Of a DNA stretch of 64,000 bases, positions 16,368-24,361 are shown piece after piece. The stretch is taken from positions 62,001 through 126,000 of the forward strand of contig NZ_SEWF01000014.1 of NCBI RefSeq assembly GCF_004168285.1. Reading direction: 5' to 3'. Source of the stretch: Emticicia agri. GTDB lineage: Bacteria > Bacteroidota > Bacteroidia > Cytophagales > Spirosomataceae. Position 1 is the first letter of the stretch. Each line of letters begins with the position of its first letter. The notes below the pieces were generated by a model. That model was not told the origin of the DNA and searched no databases. It saw nothing but the letters and a program-made list of their open reading frames with translations. The position numbers were made by a program, and so were the translations under genes.

Positions 16368-17198
16368 ATGATTTATTCCAAGCGTATCGCTTTATTGTTA
16401 ATTCTGCTTTTTTCTATTGGTGCAGTAGCGCAAAGCAAGAAACCAAAATTCAAAGTCATTGCTTTTTATACAGCCAAAAACGACAGAGCTCACATCAGTT
16501 ATGTGCATGAAGCCAACAAATGGTTTCCGAAAATGGCTCAGGAAAATAATTTCACCTATGATTCTACCAATAACTGGAGCAATCTGAACGCTGATTTTTT
16601 GAAACAATATCAGGTAGTACTTTTTCTGGATACACGACCAGAAGACCCGGCACAAAGAGCGACTTTCAAACAATATATGGAAAACGGTGGTGCCTGGATG
16701 GGTTTCCATTTTGCTGCTTTTGCCTTGAACAAATCATCCTTTAATCAGGATTGGGACTGGTATCATCAGGAATTTTTAGGTTCGGGCGAATATGGAAGCA
16801 ATACGTGGCGACCTACGTCTGCTGTTTTAAGGGTAGAGTCAAAAAACCATCCGGCTATGAAACATCTGCCCGAAACCTTTAAATCATCGCCTAATGAATG
16901 GTACAGATGGAAAAATGACTTAAAAGCAAACCCTGATATAGAGATTCTGCTGTCTATCGACTCTACAAGTTTTCCGTTAGGGACAGGTCCTAAACAGCAC
17001 GAAATCTGGCATAGTGGGTATTATCCTGTGGTCTGGACAAACAAAAAATACAAGATGATATATGCCAACATGGGGCATAACGACATTGATTACGAAGGCA
17101 AAACCAATAAAGAATTATCTTTTACTTTCAACAACGAAACTCAGAACAAATTCCTGCTTGATGCGTTGTTATGGTTAGGCAATGGAAAGAAAAAATAA
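16368..17198 (+). CDS. Secreted ThuA-domain protein
   Basis: A 277-residue protein: signal peptide (about 1-22, ending in GAVAQ), then a ThuA-like class I amidotransferase fold. Visible are FKVIAFYTAKNDRAHISYVHEA, the strand VVLFLDTRPED, and GGAWMGFHFAAFA at the position where true glutaminases have the Cys nucleophile (here no Cys). The end EIWHSGYYPVVWTNKKYKMIYANMGHND includes the conserved MGH motif. ThuA-like proteins occur in sugar utilisation loci next to Gfo/Idh/MocA enzymes, as here 2 kb away. The start MIYSKR is preferred over a TTG at 16353. Confidence 0.85.
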   Translation: MIYSKRIALLLILLFSIGAVAQSKKPKFKVIAFYTAKNDRAHISYVHEANKWFPKMAQENNFTYDSTNNWSNLNADFLKQYQVVLFLDTRPEDPAQRATFKQYMENGGAWMGFHFAAFALNKSSFNQDWDWYHQEFLGSGEYGSNTWRPTSAVLRVESKNHPAMKHLPETFKSSPNEWYRWKNDLKANPDIEILLSIDSTSFPLGTGPKQHEIWHSGYYPVVWTNKKYKMIYANMGHNDIDYEGKTNKELSFTFNNETQNKFLLDALLWLGNGKKK

Positions 17199-17213
17199 TT
17201 GAGCGATTGAGCG

Positions 17214-17327
17214 ATTGAGTGATTGTGTGATTTAGTGATTGTGTGATTTAGTGATTATAATTAAAGTCATTATAGTTGCCACCAATTTAAAAAATCACTC
17301 ATTCACTAAATCACTAATTCACTCAAT
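17214..17327. repeat. Long imperfect inverted repeat of TGATT-type units before a start codon
   Basis: Arms 17214-17248 and 17293-17327 are reverse complements at 30 of 35 positions. The left side is extended back to about 17198 by more copies of the same ATTGAGCG / ATTGAGTG unit. The right arm ends 10 bp before the ATG at 17338. Architecture and unit match the element at 7114-7228, while the loops are unrelated. Confidence 0.75.
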
Positions 17328-17337
17328 CCCTATATAC

Positions 17338-17739
17338 ATGAAACAACAAATCGCACATATCTCTTTAGTAGTCAACGATTATGACGAGGCTATAGAATTC
17401 TATACTCAAAAATTGAATTTCAAACTGATAGAAGATACCCCTTTGAGCGATACCAAACGTTGGATAATCGTTAGTCCACCGGGTAGTACTACGGGATGTA
17501 ATCTGTTATTAGCCAAAGCATCTACCGAAGAACAAAAAAGCAGAGTGGGAAATCGGACAGGCGGGCGGGTGTTTTTATTCCTGTTTACCGACGATTTCTG
17601 GCGTGATTATAAAACCATGACAGCTAATGGTATTAAATTTACAAGACAACCCTCTGTAGAAGAATACGGAACTGTAGCCGTTTTTGAAGATTTATACGGC
17701 AACCTCTGGGATTTCATTGAATCTAAGAAAAGTACATAG
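17338..17739 (+). CDS. VOC-family (glyoxalase/dioxygenase-like) protein
   Basis: A 133-residue protein starting MKQQIAHISLVVNDYDEAIEFYTQKLNF, the standard first beta-alpha-beta unit of the vicinal oxygen chelate fold; it ends with the second unit, GTVAVFEDLYGNLWDFIE, which carries the metal-binding Glu. The His at position 6 is the other expected metal ligand. Substrate unknown; relatives include glyoxalases and antibiotic-resistance proteins. The reading frame extends upstream to 17239, but that part is the hairpin sequence and is not protein-like, so the start is 17338. Confidence 0.88.
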   Translation: MKQQIAHISLVVNDYDEAIEFYTQKLNFKLIEDTPLSDTKRWIIVSPPGSTTGCNLLLAKASTEEQKSRVGNRTGGRVFLFLFTDDFWRDYKTMTANGIKFTRQPSVEEYGTVAVFEDLYGNLWDFIESKKST

Positions 17740-17959
17740 TTTTCAGCCAGAACTTTTACCTGTAATCGCTCTTTCTTTTTTAAATCCAATACTACGTATA
17801 GCATGCGCTGTTGAGGCATTTCAAATGCTTTTTTACTTCAATGAAAGTATTTCTGAAAAATGCTTCTAAAATATTGGTTATCAGGTCATAAAAAATATAT
17901 CATCAAAAAATAAAACCTGACAATTGATTAGTATATTTGATTAAAAAACAGATTGAGTC

Positions 17960-19216
17960 ATGGCAAAAAAACTACTGATTCTGCTCTTCGTATTGAGTTT
18001 CCGGCAAATTTTTGCCAACTCAATTCTGGTTCCGATGGACGATACCCAATCTAACCATCTGAAAGCCTATGGGATAGCCTATAATACGCTTCAACAGAAT
18101 ACAGAACTTGACTGGCTGCTTAATTACCGGGGAGGTAGTTTTCTGTTCGATTATACTCCTGTTTTAGAAAAAGAATGTCTGGTAAGAGGGGTGTCTTTTG
18201 AGGTAGTTTCTACCGCCAATGTGCAAACGATTCTGAAAGAAATTGCTGACCCTGACGTAAATATGGAGGTAGTGCGTTTGTATAAAGCGGCAAAAATAGC
18301 CGTTTACTCTCCTATCAAAGTGAGTCGCTCTAACTTTGAAGATACTGATGCTGTTTTATTAGTATTAAAATATGCCGAGATTCCGTTTGAAGTAGTGTAT
18401 GATGAAGAAATCGTGAGAGGTGATTTAGCTAAATACGACTGGCTTCACCTGCACCACGAAGATTTTACAGGGCAGTATGGCCGCAATATGCGGCGTATGT
18501 CGGCTTTGGATATGAAGGCTCAGGAAGACATTGCCAAACGTCTGAAATACCCAAAGGTATCGGCATTGAAGTTAGATGTAGCCAAAATGATTAAGCTCTT
18601 TTGTATGGGTGGTGGTTATTTGTTCGCCATGTGTTCTGGTGCTGAAACGTTAGACATCGCTTTGTCGGCAGAAGGAACTGATATAGTAAGCAGCCGATTT
18701 GATGGAGACGATATTGATGCCCATGCCCAATCAAAATTAGATTTTAATAAAACCCTGGCTTTTGAAAATTACAGTTTGTATCTGAGCGATGGTGAGGGCT
18801 ACGGTTCTATGTCGTTTTCGGATATTAACGTTTGGTCGGGCAGATTTGATGACGAAGTAACCTCTTATTTCGATTTATTCGATTTCTCTGCCAAATGGGA
18901 TGTCATTCCGGCTATGTTAGGGCAGAACCATGAGCACCTCATCAGAGAGTTTATGGGCCAAACCTCTGCTTTCAATAAGAAAACAGTCAAATCAAATGTA
19001 CTGGTTATGGGTGAAGGCAAAGAATCTCATCGCTATATCTATGGCGAATTAGGTTTAGGGCAATGGGTATTCTACGGCGGTCATGACCCTGAAGGACGAA
19101 GGGGTTTTCATCGTACCCCTACCGACCTGAATCTTTTTCCACATTCGCCGGGTTATCGGCTTATTCTCAACAATGTGTTGTTTCCATCAGCCAAGAAAAA
19201 GAAAAGAAAGACCTGA
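17960..19216 (+). CDS. Secreted amidotransferase-like protein of unknown function
   Basis: A 418-residue exported protein (signal peptide about 1-19). I recall homologues labelled asparagine synthetase B in databases, but no such domains are visible. Instead the region about 112-385 looks like a class I glutamine-amidotransferase (ThuA-like) fold: IAVYSPIKVSRSNF and YDWLHLHHEDF strands, then GGGYLFAMCSGAETLD with Cys225 in a nucleophile-elbow position, and near the end GLGQWVFYGGHDPEG with a conserved-looking His. So a secreted amidase or hydrolase is possible. The tail is very basic (KKKKRKT). It is monocistronic and closed by a UUCG terminator. Confidence 0.7.
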   Translation: MAKKLLILLFVLSFRQIFANSILVPMDDTQSNHLKAYGIAYNTLQQNTELDWLLNYRGGSFLFDYTPVLEKECLVRGVSFEVVSTANVQTILKEIADPDVNMEVVRLYKAAKIAVYSPIKVSRSNFEDTDAVLLVLKYAEIPFEVVYDEEIVRGDLAKYDWLHLHHEDFTGQYGRNMRRMSALDMKAQEDIAKRLKYPKVSALKLDVAKMIKLFCMGGGYLFAMCSGAETLDIALSAEGTDIVSSRFDGDDIDAHAQSKLDFNKTLAFENYSLYLSDGEGYGSMSFSDINVWSGRFDDEVTSYFDLFDFSAKWDVIPAMLGQNHEHLIREFMGQTSAFNKKTVKSNVLVMGEGKESHRYIYGELGLGQWVFYGGHDPEGRRGFHRTPTDLNLFPHSPGYRLILNNVLFPSAKKKKRKT

Positions 19217-19251
19217 TGGGTTCATTTAATAAAAAACTCTATACATAATTC

Positions 19252-19281
19252 AAATCAGGCTTCGGTCTGATTTTTTTTTAT
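19252..19281 (+). terminator. Terminator with UUCG tetraloop
   Basis: A 9-bp stem, AAATCAGGC with GTCTGATTT (one G-T pair), closes a TTCG loop at 19261-19264 and is followed by a run of T residues. It ends the 17960-19216 gene. Confidence 0.85.
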
Positions 19282-19432
19282 TTTATCTTTGGCTACAAGA
19301 GTATAAATAGTTTTTTTACATTTTCTCCGGCTGGTTAAGCCATTTGTCATAATTCTGTCCGGTTTTATTCAAAAAATGCCTATTTTTAGCTATTAAACTG
19401 TTTATTTCTGCACATAACCTTTATGAAACCCT

Positions 19433-19996
19433 ATGGATTATTTTGATAATTTAGAACCTTTGCTACGTACTTTCTGGTACATTGCTATTCCTGCAAGCCT
19501 GATTTTCCTGATTCAGACTATCATGACTTTTGCCGGAGTTGATGCCGCCGATGGGCTTGAAGCTGACTTTGACGGAGATTTAGGCAACTCGCACGAGCCT
19601 TTTCAGCTTTTCTCTTTCCGAAACCTGATTAATTTCCTTTTAGGCTTCAGTTGGGCGGGCATCTCGTTTTATAAACTTATTGGCAATCAGTTTGTACTTA
19701 CTGTGGTTGCCTTTCTTATCGGTGTCGCCTTTGTAGCTGTTTTCTTTTTCATCATTCAACAAATCGGTAAGCTCTCCGAAGATAACTCTTTCCGGATTAG
19801 TAATACAGTTAATCAGGTGGGTTCTGTTTACCTGAGTATTCCTGAACGTAAAAGTGGCAAAGGAAAGGTACAGGTAAGTGTCAAAGGCGCCTTTTATGAA
19901 TTAGATGCCATTACCGAAAATGGAAGAATCAAAACGAATGAAATTGTAAGAGTCATTGGGATTGAGAATAATACCCTTGTCGTAGAAAAAATTTAA
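19433..19996 (+). CDS. NfeD-like membrane protein, flotillin partner
   Basis: A 187-residue protein with three hydrophobic helices (about 14-34, 62-82 and 86-108) and a C-terminal OB-fold-like domain (about 125-187, GSVYLSIPERKSGKGKVQVS... TNEIVRVIGIENNTLVV). This is the layout of NfeD/YuaF/YqiJ proteins, which work with flotillin-type proteins encoded next to them. The flotillin gene starts 14 bp after its stop. An acidic loop (DAADGLEADFDGDLG) lies between the first two helices. No clear promoter pair upstream. Confidence 0.8.
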   Translation: MDYFDNLEPLLRTFWYIAIPASLIFLIQTIMTFAGVDAADGLEADFDGDLGNSHEPFQLFSFRNLINFLLGFSWAGISFYKLIGNQFVLTVVAFLIGVAFVAVFFFIIQQIGKLSEDNSFRISNTVNQVGSVYLSIPERKSGKGKVQVSVKGAFYELDAITENGRIKTNEIVRVIGIENNTLVVEKI

Positions 19997-20010
19997 CCGT
20001 ATATAAACAC

Positions 20011-21540
20011 ATGCTCGAAATGTCTTCTCCACTCATTATTATTGTTGTGGCTTCTATTGTTCTTTTTGTAACAATTACTGCTCTTATTTCAAGATATAAA
20101 AGATGCCCGTCTGATAAAATTTTAGTAGTTTATGGCAGAACCGGAGGAACCTCTGCCAAATGTATTCATGGTGGCGGTGCATTTATCTGGCCTGTTATTC
20201 AGGATTATGCTTACTTAGACCTGAAACCTATTTCTATTGAAGCTAATCTGACTAATGCACTTAGCCGTCAGAATATCCGTGTAGATGTACCTTGTCGGTT
20301 TACCATTGCTATATCTACCGAACCGGATAGTATGAATAATGCGGCTGAAAGGCTATTAGGCTTAACAGCCGAGCAGATACAGGAATTATCGAAAGATATT
20401 CTTTTTGGACAGCTGCGTCTGGTAATTGCTACTATGACTATCGAAGAAATTAACTCAGACAGAGATAAGTTTTTAGATAATATCTCTAAAAACGTAGATA
20501 CCGAATTGAAGAAAATCGGTTTAAAACTGATTAACGTGAACGTAACCGATATTAAAGATGAATCGGGTTATATTGAGGCTTTGGGGAAAGAAGCAGCAGC
20601 GAAGGCTATCAACGAAGCCAAAATCAGCGTTGCTGCTCAGGAGAAAATCGGAGAAACCGGAAAAGCAATGGCAGACCGTGAAAAAGATATTCTGATTGCT
20701 GAAACCCACAGAGACCGGGACGTAAAAATAGCCATTACCCAAAAAGACCGTGAAATCAGTATTGCTTCGGCCGGAAAAGACGAAGCCATTGGGAAAGCCG
20801 AAGCCCAGAGAGATACCCGTGTGAAAACCTCGGAAGCTAACGCAATAGCCGTAAAAGGAGAAAACGAAGCCAAAATTGCTATTGCCAATTCAGAAGCACT
20901 GAGAAGAGAAAAAGAAGCAGAGGCACTGCGTATAGCTATTACAGCCGAAAAAGTACAACAAGCCAAAGCCTTGGAAGAAGCGTATCTGGCCGAGCAGAAA
21001 GCCGAGTTAGCACGGTCGGAAAGAGAGCGTTCTACACAAATTGCCAACATTGTGATTCCGGCTGAAATTGCCAAGCAACGAGCTATTATAGAAGCACAGG
21101 CTGAAGCCGAAAGAATCAGAGAAAGTGCCAAAGGAGAAGCTGACGCTATTTACGCCAAAATGGAAGCAGAAGCCAAAGGTTTGTTTGAAATCTTGACCAA
21201 ACAGGCAGAGGGTTATAGAGAAGTAGTAGCTGCTGCAGGTGGAGACCCAACCAAGGCATTCCAGTTGCTTTTGATTGAAAAACTCCCTGAATTGGTTAAA
21301 ACACAGGTAGAAGCCGTTAAAAACATTAAGATTGATAAAATTACCGTATGGGATTCGGGTAATGGTGCCACTGAAAACGGGAGCTCTTCTACTGCCAATT
21401 TTGTATCGGGTATGATGAAAACAGTGCCACCGTTAAATGACCTGTTTAATATGGCGGGATTGAATCTGCCTACGTATCTGAAAGGGGAAGATGTCCCGGA
21501 AAGTCCGGCACCAAAAGAAGAACCTAAAACCAAAAAATAG
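20011..21540 (+). CDS. Flotillin-like SPFH-domain protein
   Basis: A 509-residue membrane-anchored protein: N-terminal hydrophobic helix (about 8-30), SPFH/band-7 domain (about 35-190; CIHGGGAFIWPVIQDYAYL), a long Ala/Glu/Lys-rich coiled coil (about 190-400), and a C-terminal flotillin segment (EGYREVVAAAGGDPTKAFQLL, then KLPELVKTQVEAVKNIKIDKITVWD). It matches YqiK/FloT-type flotillins that scaffold membrane microdomains. It forms an operon with the NfeD-like gene 14 bp upstream and is closed by the terminator at 21565. Confidence 0.93.
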   Translation: MLEMSSPLIIIVVASIVLFVTITALISRYKRCPSDKILVVYGRTGGTSAKCIHGGGAFIWPVIQDYAYLDLKPISIEANLTNALSRQNIRVDVPCRFTIAISTEPDSMNNAAERLLGLTAEQIQELSKDILFGQLRLVIATMTIEEINSDRDKFLDNISKNVDTELKKIGLKLINVNVTDIKDESGYIEALGKEAAAKAINEAKISVAAQEKIGETGKAMADREKDILIAETHRDRDVKIAITQKDREISIASAGKDEAIGKAEAQRDTRVKTSEANAIAVKGENEAKIAIANSEALRREKEAEALRIAITAEKVQQAKALEEAYLAEQKAELARSERERSTQIANIVIPAEIAKQRAIIEAQAEAERIRESAKGEADAIYAKMEAEAKGLFEILTKQAEGYREVVAAAGGDPTKAFQLLLIEKLPELVKTQVEAVKNIKIDKITVWDSGNGATENGSSSTANFVSGMMKTVPPLNDLFNMAGLNLPTYLKGEDVPESPAPKEEPKTKK

Positions 21541-21564
21541 GCATAAACATTATTTAGAATTCAT

Positions 21565-21606
21565 ATAGTGCTATCAGTCTCAATGAATTGGTAGCACTAT
21601 TTTTTG
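21565..21606 (+). terminator. Terminator after flotillin operon
   Basis: ATAGTGCTA (21565-21573) pairs perfectly with TAGCACTAT (21592-21600), followed by six T residues. Confidence 0.85.
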
Positions 21607-21746
21607 TTAAAAATCGTGGTAGAAAAACATTCTATACGTATCTTAGCAGCCCGATTAAAAAATTAATCATTTTTTATGAGATTGCCATTATTTTCCAGAA
21701 AAATGGCCAATTGAGTTATTATACTGTTTACCAAAGAATCTTACGT

Positions 21747-22940
21747 ATGTCAATTGACTCAAAAATAAAGCGTTTAGCACAAGAATATGCTTCTGAAACT
21801 ATTGCTAACCGCCGATATTTACATACCAACCCCGAACTTTCTTTTCAGGAATACAATACAGCTCGTTTTGTAGCGCAAAAATTGAAAGATATTGGACTGA
21901 ATCCACAGGAAGGTATTGCTGATACCGGAGTAGTAGCACTTATTGAAGGAAAAAATCCGGAAAGCAAAGTAATAGGACTGAGAGCAGATATGGATGCGCT
22001 ACCTATTTTCGAAAAAAATGATGTTCCTTATAAATCTATCAATGAAGGTGTGATGCATGCCTGTGGGCACGATGTACATACGTCTTCATTATTAGGCACA
22101 GCAAAAATATTATTTCAGCTACGTGAAGAATTTGAAGGAACTATCAAATTAGTTTTTCAACCTGCCGAAGAAAAAGCGCCGGGTGGTGCCTCTATCATGA
22201 TTAAAGAGGGAGTTTTAGAAAATCCTGCTCCTGCTGGCATGATTGGGCAACATGTAGCCCCTAATATTCCGGTTGGTAAAATCGGTTTCCGTGAAGGAAT
22301 GTATATGGCAAGTACCGATGAACTTTACCTGACTATTAAGGGTAAAGGCGGACACGGCGCCATGCCCGACCAGTTAATAGACCCTGTATTAATAGCTTCG
22401 CACGTAATAGTATCGCTTCAACAGATTATTTCACGTAATCGCAAGCCTGCTAATCCGTCGGTATTGTCTTTTGGACGATTTATTGCCGATGGTGTAACCA
22501 ATGTAATTCCAAATGAGGTAACTATTCAGGGTACTTTCCGTTGCATGGACGAAGAATGGCGTGAAGATGGCTTACGCCGCATGAAAAAGATGGCAGAAGG
22601 CATTACAGAAGCTATGGGCGGTATCTGTGATTTTGAAATAGTAAAAGGTTATCCATTCCTGAAAAATCATCCTGAACTGACACGTCGTCTGAAAAGCGAA
22701 GCGATTGAATACATGGGTGCAGCCAATGTAATAGACCTTGACCTGTGGATGGCAGGCGAAGATTTTGCTTTTTATTCGCAGGTAGTAGATTCTTGTTTTT
22801 ATAGATTAGGCACACGAAACGAAGCAAAAGGAATCGTTTCCGGCGTGCATACACCTACTTTTGATGTTGACGAAACTGCACTTGAAATAGGTCCCGGGCT
22901 GATGTCATGGTTAGCAATCCGTGAATTGGCCAAACAATAA
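21747..22940 (+). CDS. M20-family metal-dependent amidohydrolase
   Basis: A 397-residue member of the N-acyl-amino-acid/hippurate hydrolase branch of peptidase M20D. Metal ligands and active-site residues are in place: HACGHDVHTSSLLG, FQPAEEKAPGGA, and IGQHVAPNIPVGKIGF; the dimerisation domain starts near GKGGHGAMPDQLIDP; the last ligand His is in SGVHTPTFDV. It removes acyl groups from amino acids or related amides in the cytoplasm, no signal peptide being present. The frame is open back to 21588, but MSIDSKIKRLAQEYA at 21747 is the family start. Monocistronic. Confidence 0.92.
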   Translation: MSIDSKIKRLAQEYASETIANRRYLHTNPELSFQEYNTARFVAQKLKDIGLNPQEGIADTGVVALIEGKNPESKVIGLRADMDALPIFEKNDVPYKSINEGVMHACGHDVHTSSLLGTAKILFQLREEFEGTIKLVFQPAEEKAPGGASIMIKEGVLENPAPAGMIGQHVAPNIPVGKIGFREGMYMASTDELYLTIKGKGGHGAMPDQLIDPVLIASHVIVSLQQIISRNRKPANPSVLSFGRFIADGVTNVIPNEVTIQGTFRCMDEEWREDGLRRMKKMAEGITEAMGGICDFEIVKGYPFLKNHPELTRRLKSEAIEYMGAANVIDLDLWMAGEDFAFYSQVVDSCFYRLGTRNEAKGIVSGVHTPTFDVDETALEIGPGLMSWLAIRELAKQ

Positions 22941-22944
22941 TTCC

Positions 22945-22967
22945 TTATCGTTAGTTAAATACGATAA
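22945..22967 (+). terminator. Weak terminator-like hairpin
   Basis: TTATCGT (22945-22951) pairs with ACGATAA (22961-22967). Only 7 bp and no proper T-run, so a weak or partial terminator at best. Confidence 0.35.
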
Positions 22968-23069
22968 CCGTATAACTTTTGTTTGATAAACTTTTGCTCG
23001 TAATTTAAAATTATACCCTTAAACTGCTCCTATTTACTTTATCAACTGTAAAAGTTATAGTAAAAGTTT

Positions 23070-23390
23070 ATGAAAATTTTAATTATCCTCTTACAAATAC
23101 TGGGGGCTGTTACAATACTCCCCTGGTTCTCAATGGCTGGGTTATCATTTATTGTTTTTAACCCTGCCAAAGCACTCAGAAAGCAACTGCCCTGGCTTCT
23201 GATTATGGCTATTTTTAGTTACCCTTTTATTCTGGGCAGCAGCTATTGGTGGTCTTGGACAAATTTATTTGAAGGGTATCCTAAGAGAGCTATCTTTTTT
23301 AGTTGTTTACCTCTCATCATTTTCGGTGTCGCCTATTTCCTCATTGCTAATCTGACTGATTTTATAGAAAAAATCAGAACAAAAAAATAA
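23070..23390 (+). CDS. Small membrane protein of unknown function
   Basis: A 106-residue protein with three likely membrane helices (about 1-22, 42-58 and 74-95) and little else: MKILIILLQILGAVTILPWF, then LPWLLIMAIFSYPFILGSSY, then FFSCLPLIIFGVAYFLI. I do not recognise a family. Codon use resembles the neighbours, the start follows an A-rich stretch, and its stop codon lies inside the stem of the following terminator, all consistent with a real gene. It converges with the DUF3298 lipoprotein gene. Confidence 0.65.
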   Translation: MKILIILLQILGAVTILPWFSMAGLSFIVFNPAKALRKQLPWLLIMAIFSYPFILGSSYWWSWTNLFEGYPKRAIFFSCLPLIIFGVAYFLIANLTDFIEKIRTKK

Positions 23391-23417
23391 GGTGCCTCAC
23401 AGCACCTTATTTTTTTA
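23381..23417. terminator. Bidirectional terminator between convergent genes
   Basis: ATAAGGTGC (23387-23395) pairs perfectly with GCACCTTAT (23402-23410), flanked by A-run on the left and T-run on the right, so it works on both strands. The stop of the 23070 gene is in the left arm and the stop of the 23415 gene lies in the right-hand T-run. Confidence 0.85.
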
Positions 23418-24236
23418 TTTCCCTGTGTATTTTTCTACTAAAATACCTTTTAACTCTATCCAGGGTATATCCAATACAATCATGCCACGGGCATACGATG
23501 CCACCTCATACGGGTTATACAGTAAGCGCAGACCATCTTTGGTAATGCCTATATTCTGCGACAATATGAATTTATTTTCAGGAAAAAAGTAATCTTCCAT
23601 TTTAAACTCCATGCCATTCTCTTTTGCCATTTTGGTTTCTTCTGCTTTAAACTTTACTTCGGCCAGTTTATTTAAGGCTACTGTATCGCTTACTATTTCC
23701 TGCAATGCTAATAGTTTTCCGGTAGTAGCATCAAAATTATAGTAAGAAGTAGTATAGTTGCCATGCGCTCCGCCTGTATAGGTAGACTCATTATAATACA
23801 ATGAGATAACAACCGGTGAAATCCATAAGGTATCACCTTTACCATCATAGGTATAAACCATGTTAGGAGCATCAGGCATTTCTTTTCTTGCTGCATCTAC
23901 AGTACTAAAAAAGGCCTTTGATGCTTCTGCCATATTACCTGCTGTTTTATTATTTCCCTCAGGGTCTGCTACTCCCGAAACTCCTTTAAGCGGAAGCCCT
24001 GCCATAAAAGCATTGATTTTGCTGACAACCGAGTCGCTACCTCCGGTAAGTTTAGGATATACTATGTTGATAGAGGAAATAAGGGTATCGCCTCCGGGCG
24101 TATAATAGGGCGCACTCTCTTGTACAAAACTCACACTATCTACGGCAATCGGGGCAAGTGTAGTATGAGCATCTTTACCCGACTGACAGGCTAAGATAAC
24201 CCCTATCAAAACCATTAAGTAAATTATTCTTTTCAT
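23415..24236 (-). CDS. DUF4163/DUF3298 lipoprotein
   Basis: A 273-residue lipoprotein: the signal MKRIIYLMVLIGVILAC ends with a lipobox Cys at 17. The middle (about 35-150) fits the DUF4163 domain and the C-terminal half DUF3298, with the diagnostic STYTGGAHGNYTTSYYNFD (about 151-169) and a final block around LLYNPYEVASYARGMIVLDIPW. Similar domains occur in RsiV, which binds lysozyme, but most relatives, including this one, have no proven role. It is a single gene with a candidate -7 box just upstream. Confidence 0.85.
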   Translation of the reverse strand: MKRIIYLMVLIGVILACQSGKDAHTTLAPIAVDSVSFVQESAPYYTPGGDTLISSINIVYPKLTGGSDSVVSKINAFMAGLPLKGVSGVADPEGNNKTAGNMAEASKAFFSTVDAARKEMPDAPNMVYTYDGKGDTLWISPVVISLYYNESTYTGGAHGNYTTSYYNFDATTGKLLALQEIVSDTVALNKLAEVKFKAEETKMAKENGMEFKMEDYFFPENKFILSQNIGITKDGLRLLYNPYEVASYARGMIVLDIPWIELKGILVEKYTGK

Positions 24237-24255
24237 TTATCAGAAGTTTGTTTGC

Positions 24256-24263
24256 CAAATATA
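24256..24263 (-). promoter_or_regulatory. Candidate -7 box of the DUF3298 lipoprotein gene
   Basis: TATATTTG on the minus strand, 20 bp before the ATG at 24236. No TTG at the right distance upstream, so support is partial. Confidence 0.4.
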
Positions 24264-24361
24264 AAGGTTTCTTTAATCTTGTTACTTAATATAAAACAAA
24301 ATGCTGAAATTTGAGGACTCAAAAAGCCGATAGGCCTTGCTTGTATAAACCAACCCATCGA

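Noticed and set aside
17239-17337. N-terminal extension of the VOC protein
   Set aside because: The extension is translated hairpin repeat; the VOC domain starts at 17338.
17684-17869. 61-codon plus-strand frame after the VOC gene
   Set aside because: Overlaps the VOC gene end in another frame and has no protein-like features.
20637-21131. 164-codon open frame on the minus strand inside the flotillin gene
   Set aside because: Arises from the Ala/Glu-rich coiled coil read backwards (Ser/Ala-rich product).
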